A program made the translations under genes and the position numbers. Under the pieces are notes generated by a model, which saw only the letters and a program-made list of their open reading frames with translations, was not told the origin of the DNA and searched no databases. Shown one piece after another: positions 57,185-64,000 of a stretch of DNA of 64,000 nucleotides. The stretch lies in assembly GCA_028023455.1 (NCBI GenBank), contig JAQFVV010006353.1, forward strand, positions 1,798,001-1,862,000. Reading direction: 5' to 3'. Origin of the DNA: Epiperipatus broadwayi. Its lineage: Eukaryota > Onychophora > Udeonychophora > Euonychophora > Peripatidae. Each line of letters begins with the position of its first letter. Within the stretch, counting starts at the first letter, position 1.

Positions 57185-58035
57185 ACGACTAAAATATCAC
57201 ATGATCACCATTTTCTATGCTTACACAAGCAGTTAAAACAATAGCAAAACTTTTCATAGAGTAGTGCTAACCAGTGTGAGCCAAAGTAATTCATAGATGG
57301 TTTGCACATGAAATCCTTATCTAGTGTCTATTCATCTAATATCTCCAAACAACTTTCTGACTTGGGGTTTTGCTGCATTGGATAGTGCCTACTCATCTAA
57401 TATCTCCAAACAAGTTTCTGGCTTGGGGGTTTGCAGCCTTGGATTTGAGGACATTGCACCTAATGCAAACCCTCAGCACCCACCTTTTACCTATTTAGTT
57501 AAGGTAAACATGATAATGCTTTCAATACAAGTCAATTTGCTTCTATAATCATGCAGACCTGAACCCAGTTCAGTAGCTATATATTTTGGTGTCTTTGATT
57601 CTTTAATAACCATAGCTACCATAGATACTATGGGTAAGATTGGATTGAGTAGCATTACTATGTGGAGAATTTGCTACCATTTTAACAGCTTGTGTACTCA
57701 TAGTAAATAATGATCATGTGATGTTTTAGTTGTTTAATACTAATTTTGCCCATAGGATGATGGTGACTATGATTATTAAAGAACCAGACACCATAATGTA
57801 TAGATGTTGAACTGAGTTCAGATTATGACTATAGAAGTGAATTGATCTTAGCTGCTGAAGGATTGCATTAGATTCTAAGATCTACGTGCAGTGCTCTCAA
57901 ATCCAAGGCTAACCACCAATGAAATACATAAGCTAGAAACTAGTCAGGAGATATTGGATGAATAGGCACTAGATAGGGATTTTATGTACAAACTTTCTTG
58001 CATTCATTGATTACTATGGATTACACCACTGTATA
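57185..58035. repeat. Family A repeats, two inverted units with long internal part
   Basis: Starts AAATATCACATGATCACCAT; ATCTCCAAACAACTTTCTGA/ATCTCCAAACAAGTTTCTGG is a local ~70-bp duplication (57340-57425). A second, plus-oriented unit at about 57740-58035 mirrors 17980-18365. Both cores are degenerate (for example CCAATGA near 57925). Confidence 0.75.
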
Positions 58036-58199
58036 AAGAGTTTGATACTAGTTAATTGTTAAAATGTAAATTCTAATTTTCACATGTTCATGTCTACCAA
58101 AAAACATCTGTCTTGTATTGCTTATTCATTTTACAAGTTCAACCCAATCAAAACATAAATTGACAATAATGGATTCTTCAGTATCACATTCTTCAAGCA

Positions 58200-58640
58200 T
58201 AACATTTAGATTAGTTTTAAATATAGGGGATTTGAACTCGGACTTTCAAGCATCCTTCAACTATCCATGATATCTTATATCACTAATACTCATAACCATA
58301 CACATGTAGATAAATAGTCACCAATATACATATTTTGTACTCAACCAGCACTCATCAGTTGGTCCAGATTATCATCTCCCACACACATACATAATAAGTG
58401 CTCAGTTTATATTAAGATAGCAAATCTTCATACTTTAATGGACAGGCTTCAATCTACTCCAACCTCCAACTCTTCAACCATCCACACTATTGAAAATCTG
58501 ATGATGGGAAATCCAAATCCCATGCTGATGCCAATATTATTACCATGCCCATGTTGACCTCAGGTCACTCTGATCCCTTATGTATAGGACCTTATCCATT
58601 TAAATACATAGAAGAAGGATGGGCAGGACACACTGATTTT
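58200..58640 (-). repeat. Family B hammerhead SINE, full-length minus copy
   Basis: Minus strand: CTGCCCATCCTTCTTCTATG head near 58620, GAGGTCAACATGGGCATGG, GGCATCAGCATGGGATTTGG, TTCAATAGTGTGGATGGTTG, core near 58375-58330, then a tRNA-like tail with GAAAGTCCGAGTTCAAATCC near 58215-58240. The core has CTGATGA but AAAA for GAAA, so it is inactive. Confidence 0.82.
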
Positions 58641-58845
58641 ATATATATTTATGGGAGATGGTAATCTGGACCAACTGATGAGTGCTGGTTCAGCACGAAA
58701 TACATATATTGGTGATTATTTATCTACATGGGTGTGGTCATGTGTATGAGTGGTATAAGATAGTGTGGATAGTTGAAGGGTGCTTGAAAGTCTGAGTTCA
58801 AATCCCTATATTTACAATTAAGCTCCAGGTATATGAAAAATATCT
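58641..58845 (+). repeat. Family B hammerhead SINE, 3' half, plus copy
   Basis: Begins after a TA run, carries the intact hammerhead (58656-58725), the GGTGTGGTCATGTGTATGAG segment and a tRNA-like tail: A-box-like GTGGTATAAGATAGTG and B-box-like GAGTTCAAATCCC near 58795-58807. Lies head-to-head with the preceding copy. Confidence 0.82.
58656..58725 (+). ncRNA. Hammerhead ribozyme, type I, family B (best copy)
   Basis: CTGATGA at 58675-58681; stem II GTGCTG (58682-58687), loop GTT, CAGCAC (58691-58696), six perfect pairs; GAA at 58697-58699; A15.1 at 58700; stem III AT/AT with loop ACAT (58700-58707); A17 at 58708, the predicted cleavage position; TTGGT (58709-58713). Stem I: ACCAA (58670-58674) with TTGGT, then bulge TGG, TAATC (58662-58666) with GATTA (58714-58718), then AGAT (58656-58659) with ATCT (58722-58725). 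Every conserved catalytic base is present. Known type I hammerheads in animal retroelements have the same tiny stem III and looped stem I. Activity is inferred. Confidence 0.85.
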
Positions 58846-59985
58846 GTATTTCATATACTAGATTAGTTTTTATAAATTTGCCATTTAAAAAAAAATTATA
58901 TAGAGCACCTTTAAATGAAACTTTCCCAATGTCTTCTTAGTGCTTCAACGGAATATCGAAATCTCATTTCGATACATATAAAACATTAAAGCTTTTACAT
59001 ATTTTTTTAAAATTTAAATTTAAAATTAACTTCTATTTTTCTAAACATATCCAACTATTAACATATAGATTGATGTGGGACATAAGATTTCAAGTTTCAA
59101 ACTTGAGATATTATTCTCCTGTCATCTTAAGATGCTGATCTGACCAGTGACAACTTGCATAAAAATTGGACTGGTGATCTTTAGATTCATAAATACCAAA
59201 TTTAAGATATCATTCTAGTCAGCTAGGCTATTCTATTAAATGCAACAACAGTTAAATATTTTATATACTTCTCTATGTGGAACTTCAGTTCCATTTTTTT
59301 CTCCCACAGGGTAAGATACTCTGCTACAGGGTAAGATACCAAACAGTATGAATTATCACCCTAAGATGACTTCTAAGGTTATATTTCTATGGATTTTTTT
59401 AATCAAGCTTATGTTCATTAGGACATGTGTGATTGCTATTCTAGATACATATGTTGTTTCCTCTTTAATAATCATATGATGTTCTATTAACAATTTTTTG
59501 ATTGTGAGCTTGTTTCATTGACTTTTCACATTAATATTGTATATTCGTGATGCAGGTCTTGTTTATCAATACGCTATGGCTGTGAAATGTGGTTTCGATG
59601 TTATACTGATTGAGATTTCTTTTTATAGTTTATCTGACATCCCTGGTCTATATGGACAGAATATAGCACTTACTTTTGGTTTTTTGTTTTTAAGTTTCTT
59701 TTTGCTTCTATTTAAGGTTTTCCTAATGATACCTAATAGACAACAATTCTGCATGAGAATTTGCTTTAAGTTAGATTTTTCTTTGACTTCTAAGCAAACC
59801 TCTTTTGCTTCATTCCTATGTACTAAACATTTTCTTCTCTTGAGTTTTTTTCTAAACTGTAATTTTGATTTTCCTGTATGAAATAACAGAACATCAGAAG
59901 TCAAATTATACTATACACTGTAAAATAAGGCGAAATTTTTTTCAGAAGCGAATGACTTGAAAAAAGTGAAGTCCAACATAGAACA
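58846..59985. other. Gene-free stretch
   Basis: Overlapping ORFs at 59537-59904 on both strands show no recognisable motif; no repeat assignment. Near 59320, GGGTAAGATAC occurs twice. Confidence 0.4.
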
Positions 59986-60480
59986 AACTCTAGAAAAGTC
60001 TTAATACAGCAGTGCCATCTATTGCAAGCCTTAGTAATCAATGGATGCAAAAAGATTTGGGTATTCATTAATATTTCTAGAGTAGCTTCTTGCTTCTGGC
60101 CTTTATCAATGAGGAGTCTTGGATCTGATAGCACTTAGCTTAGCTGGAAAACATCATTGCATTTTGATTTTGGACTCAAAGCTTTATAGTTAGCTAAAAC
60201 AGTAAAAGGTGGATGCTGGAGGGTTGCATTAGTTCCTAAGATCTAGGTACAGTGCTCTCAGATCCATGGCTCCTCACTGATGACAAACACAAGTTATAAC
60301 AAGTCTGGGAATGTTAGATGAATAGGCACTAGTTAGGGATTTTATGCACAAATCTTTCTGCATCCATTGATAGCTATGGATTGCACTGAGTGGCGCTACT
60401 GTATAGCGTTTTATCTTTGTGAAAACAGCTTGTGTAAGCATAAATAATGGTGATCATGTGATGTTATATGGTTTTCACCT
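59986..60480. repeat. Family A repeats, inverted pair
   Basis: Minus unit 59986-60140 (ATACAGCAGTGCCATC; core TTGATAA, dead). Plus unit 60145-60480 (GGTACAGTGCTCTCAGATCC; core CTGATGA at about 60281 but the GAAA segment is lost), ending GGTGATCATGTGATG. Confidence 0.75.
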
Positions 60481-60649
60481 ATAACAGTAGTAAAAATGAT
60501 TTTTTCATCTAGTGTTCATAAGAAGTTTAAGTAATAGAAGTCACAAAGTTGGGCCTACAATTCATGTACTCTTCATCTCCAAAATTTGCTAATCTTTCAT
60601 TGCACTTAATATCAATTATATATAACAAATTTGCAGGACAATTGAATGT

Positions 60650-62191
60650 ATATAAGATGTGATGTGATGTATTGCAGCTTCTCCTTAAACGAAGTCAAGA
60701 ATATCTCGGCAACCATGCCCAGATAAATCTGTTAGCCACTTTATTTTTCATTCCCCACTCTAAATTTTCCCATATTCTGTTCCATCTCATTTTCACAACA
60801 TAATCATTTCCACAACATAATCTTTGTCAACTCTATAACCTTTATATCTAAATCCCCTTTATCGTTTCCCAAACCCAGCATAAAAACCAATAATTCACTT
60901 TCTGTATAATCACTTTTTTCATATGTATTCTTTCATAACTTCATTATATGTACCTTTTCTGTTTTCAAGCATTTCCATTCAATTAACAAATGCCTAATAT
61001 TTTCTATTCCTTCCTTACATAATTTACAAAATAAATCACCCATTTTTTTCTATTTACATGTATATTCTCTTGTAGCTAAAGATCCCGTTCGAGCCTTAAA
61101 TAATAAACTACTTTCCTTACTATTATCATATACTAACTCACACCTAATATTCTGTTTATTTCTATATATATTTAAACTCTTTTTACTCTCCATACTATTT
61201 CTCCATCTGTCTAATTCCCTATTCTTTATTAATAAACCTATTCTTTTATCCCATTCCTTACTACTATAACACTCAACAATCCTCTTAACACAATCATCCC
61301 ATCTTTTGTACAAATATACTGATATAAATTCTTTATCCAAATCTTTTGCATACCACATTACCTTTCTCACCCATCTTGTTAAGTGCTTTTTACTCATAAC
61401 CCAGTTAAATACTATTTTAGCTATTCTTTTATTATCCATAAACTGCAATCTACCAAACATTTTCATTTTACTTTTTGCATCTCTCATATGAAAACTTGAC
61501 TATCCCATTTCTCCTTGAATTGCCTCTTTTGCTGTCCATACATCTGCATCCAATGCATGTCTTCCTACTTCCCTTTGAACTTTTTCTAAGTACTTTAATA
61601 CCTCTTTACTAACATATAATGCATCATTACCATATGTTAATCCTGCTACTGCAACTCCTTTCCATATAATTCTAACTACATCATATTTATTATATGAAAA
61701 CACTGTTAATTTCTTTATCAATCCCTTTCTTTTCTTTGCTTCATTTATCATTTTTTTCTCCCATTCATCCAAATAATTTTTCTGATTACTTAAAATAATT
61801 CCCAAATAACTATGTCTATTCACCACACTTAACTTAATATCTCCCAATAAAAATTCTACATCTTCTCTTTCCCCAATATTAACCATCATTACATTTGATT
61901 TTTCTTCACTAAATTTAATCCCCATCTCTTTACCAACCCTTGCACATGTCCTCAACATAACTTCCATATCTTCTCTTCTTTCTGCACACAAAAATATATC
62001 ATCTGCAAAAAAAGACCTGACAAAATATATACTCCCTTACTACCTATTAACGGTATCTCTATCCCTCTTCCTAATCTTTCTATTGCTCTTTCCATTTCAC
62101 TCAAATACAACACAAACAAAATAGGTGACATAGGGCATCCTTGCCTTAGCCCACCCAATTTTTAACTTTAACTGATTCTATATTCCCTAAT

Positions 62192-62267
<76 letters not shown>

Positions 62268-63100
62268 TTTTCACAAAATTTCTTAATAATATCTATTAAA
62301 GCTTCATCCATTCCCAAATTTGCTACACTTATCCATAATCTATTTCTATCTACTCTATCATATGCCTTCTCTATATCTATAAAACTCATATATAACTGTT
62401 TACCTAAATTCCTACTCATATCCATAAGTTGTGTAACTACAAATAAACTATCTGCTATACGCCTATGTAATCTAAAACCTCCTTGCATTTCCCCCACTAT
62501 ATTATTTCCTTCCATCCATTTTACAACTCTTCTAGCCACCATATATGAAAAAACTTTATATAAAACTGATGTTACCGCTATCAGTCTATAATTATTTAAC
62601 TTTCTATGATCCTTATCCTTTCCTTTAAATAATAATCTTACTCTTGTATTACTCCAACTACTTGGGAAAACTCTATTCTGTGCCATTTTATTAAAACAAG
62701 ATAATAACTTTACTTTTGCCCTATATCCTAAATTCATTACCATCTCTGCTGCCCATCCATCTAAACCTCTTGCCTTTCCACTTTTCAATTTCTTCTCTAC
62801 CTCATTCAGTTCATTTTCTGAAAACCTAATATTTCCATTACTATATGCTTTCATGTTTTCTATCACTCTATCATTCACATCTAACATATTTTCTATATTA
62901 ATTACATATCTATTTAAGATTAAATCTTTTCTAGAGCTACACTCTATTCCCTCATCATCTAGTAATACTATCTCTCTCTCCCCTACATTCCTCCTTTTAA
63001 TGTAATTCCAAAATTTTTTACTCCCATCTCTTTCACTTTTATTAATATCCTCCAACAATTTACCTTCCTCTATCTAATGGTAAAATGACTAAATAAATCC
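60650..63100 (-). pseudogene. LINE reverse-transcriptase pseudogene (~2.4 kb, minus)
   Basis: The longest copy of the (ACATC)n-tailed LINE. From 63058 down: KKFWNYIKRRNVGEREIVLL, EVEKKLKSGKARGLDGWAAE, VRLLFKGKDKDHRKLNNYRL (RT 0/1 motifs), GGFRLHRRIADSLFVVTQLM, FIDIEKAYDRVDRNRLW (catalytic Asp), then a TA-repeat expansion at 62196-62263, GLRQGCPMSPILFVLYLSEM, FADDIFLCAERREDMEV (intact FADD near 62007-61990), SYLGIILSNQKNYLDEW, REVGRHALDADVW, and a C-terminal part to about 61035, with tail GATGTGATGTGATGTA near 60657-60672. Frameshifts at about 62150, 62020 and 61497, and others beyond 61050, inactivate it. 5' truncated before the endonuclease. Better preserved than 20285-21995. Confidence 0.9.
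62196..62263. repeat. (TA)n expansion inside the LINE RT
   Basis: About 65 bases of TA repeat sit where the other LINE copy (about 20462-20475) has only ATTATATATATC. It would encode an alternating Tyr/Ile run, clearly not part of the original protein. Confidence 0.92.
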
Positions 63101-63880
63101 ACAATATTATTTACTAAATATAGTGTCATGGATTTGTTTAATCATTTTATGGTTAGATAGTGTTTGATCAGCTTTGTTATATTTTGATATATATATATTA
63201 TAGATTGAATCTCTGCTGCTTTTATTACATATAAAATAAAGACACTATAACAAAGGATATACTTTAATATTTATCTTAGAAATGTAACATACTTTCAATA
63301 TCATCACAATATTTTGCCATTAACATTAATCTATCTGATTAATCTAAAACAAAGATTTTTATTTACAGATGGCAATGTTTGGTATTTAATTTTCCTTGCT
63401 ATACTACAGCTATTGAAATGCTATTTTACCAGGTTTTTAAAATAAAAAAATTGGAACTAAAGTATATTGATTTATTAGTTAAAAAAAATCTGAAGAGGGC
63501 AGTGCTGTTCAATTATTAGCAAATTCAAAGTAATTTTGTCTAGCCTCCATGTAGATGACTGCTTAAATTCTTCATTTTCCAGTTTCAAAATCATTGCAAG
63601 ATTACTTCTAGAAGATTTTTGAAATAGCAAAAGAATTAATTTTTTGTCTAGTTTATTAAAGTCTTATATGATCATTTGTAAACACATGCATGATTATAGC
63701 AAATTTATTGTTACATTGATTAAAAAAAAACAGTAAGATTGTCACATCTTGTGACAAGGTGTTAAAGAAGGTATGGAACTGATTGCTAATACTTTTACCA
63801 ACACCATGGCAGGATCTTTTGACAAAATTTTATAATTTTATGATGGTTTTACATTTATTTATTCTTATTTTGAAAATAAA
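63101..63880. other. Gene-free stretch
   Basis: No repeat or coding signal recognised between the LINE 5' end and the terminal family A repeat. Confidence 0.4.
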
Positions 63881-63883
63881 TCT

Positions 63884-64000
63884 CAGTCAAACCACTAAAC
63901 ATCACACGATCACCATTCTTTATGCTTACACAAGCTGTTTACACAGATTCAAAGCTCTTCACTGATAAAAGCCACAAGCTAGAAATTAGCCTGGAAATAT
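63884..64000 (+). repeat. Family A repeat, cut by the window end
   Basis: AAACCACTAAACATCACACG, ATGCTTACACAAGCTG, then a jump to GATTCAAAGCTCTTCACTGA and AGCCACAAGCTAGAAATTAG. Core CTGATAA (G8 lost). Continues past 64000. Confidence 0.78.

Noticed and set aside
59537-59904. Two overlapping ORFs of 114 and 93 codons
   Set aside because: Opposite-strand shadows, low complexity, no motif recognised; strand of any real product cannot be chosen.

Overview
The window is non-coding-rich, AT-rich nuclear DNA from an animal, most likely a bilaterian invertebrate; the phylum cannot be fixed from sequence alone. Evidence for this is a spliced gene with 0.4-10 kb introns and GT/AG junctions, an Ig/FN3 cell-adhesion protein, RTE-type and other LINEs, a Ty3/gypsy element, a hAT relic, tRNA-derived SINEs and very many fold-back repeats. 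There is no bacterial gene organisation. Frequent CG-to-TG/CA differences between repeat copies suggest germline CpG methylation.

The one host gene supported lies on the minus strand. Five exons (56567-56691, 48469-48631, 40387-40508, 29807-30017, 29329-29400) join with compatible phases. They encode the last visible Ig domain, one FN3 domain and an acidic, proline-rich linker of an IgSF adhesion protein that most resembles Klingon/lachesin-type proteins. The 5' exons lie beyond the right edge; the 3' terminal exon was not found.

The rest is repeats, in order: fold-back, tandem and hammerhead-SINE repeats (1-8 kb); an internally deleted Ty3/gypsy element with two LTRs (8.4-11.85 kb); fold-backs and LINE pieces (12.5-22.8 kb); a family C repeat split by a 2.57-kb LTR-like insertion (23.7-27.4 kb); intronic SINEs, MITEs and satellites (27-48 kb); a nested RTE/hAT/fold-back complex (49-53 kb); more RTE, hammerhead and family A repeats (53-60.5 kb); and a 2.4-kb minus-strand LINE (60.6-63.1 kb).

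The most notable signal is self-cleaving RNA. Family B carries a textbook type I hammerhead core (best copy 58656-58725). Family A, and the related, decayed family C, carry a second hammerhead design with covarying stem II and a two-part stem I (best copy 47221-47275). Family D, found as fold-backs and tandem arrays, carries a third hammerhead-like core. Several copies appear killed by CpG decay at the catalytic G12. Family B shares its body with the 3' end of an RTE LINE, suggesting how it may be mobilised.
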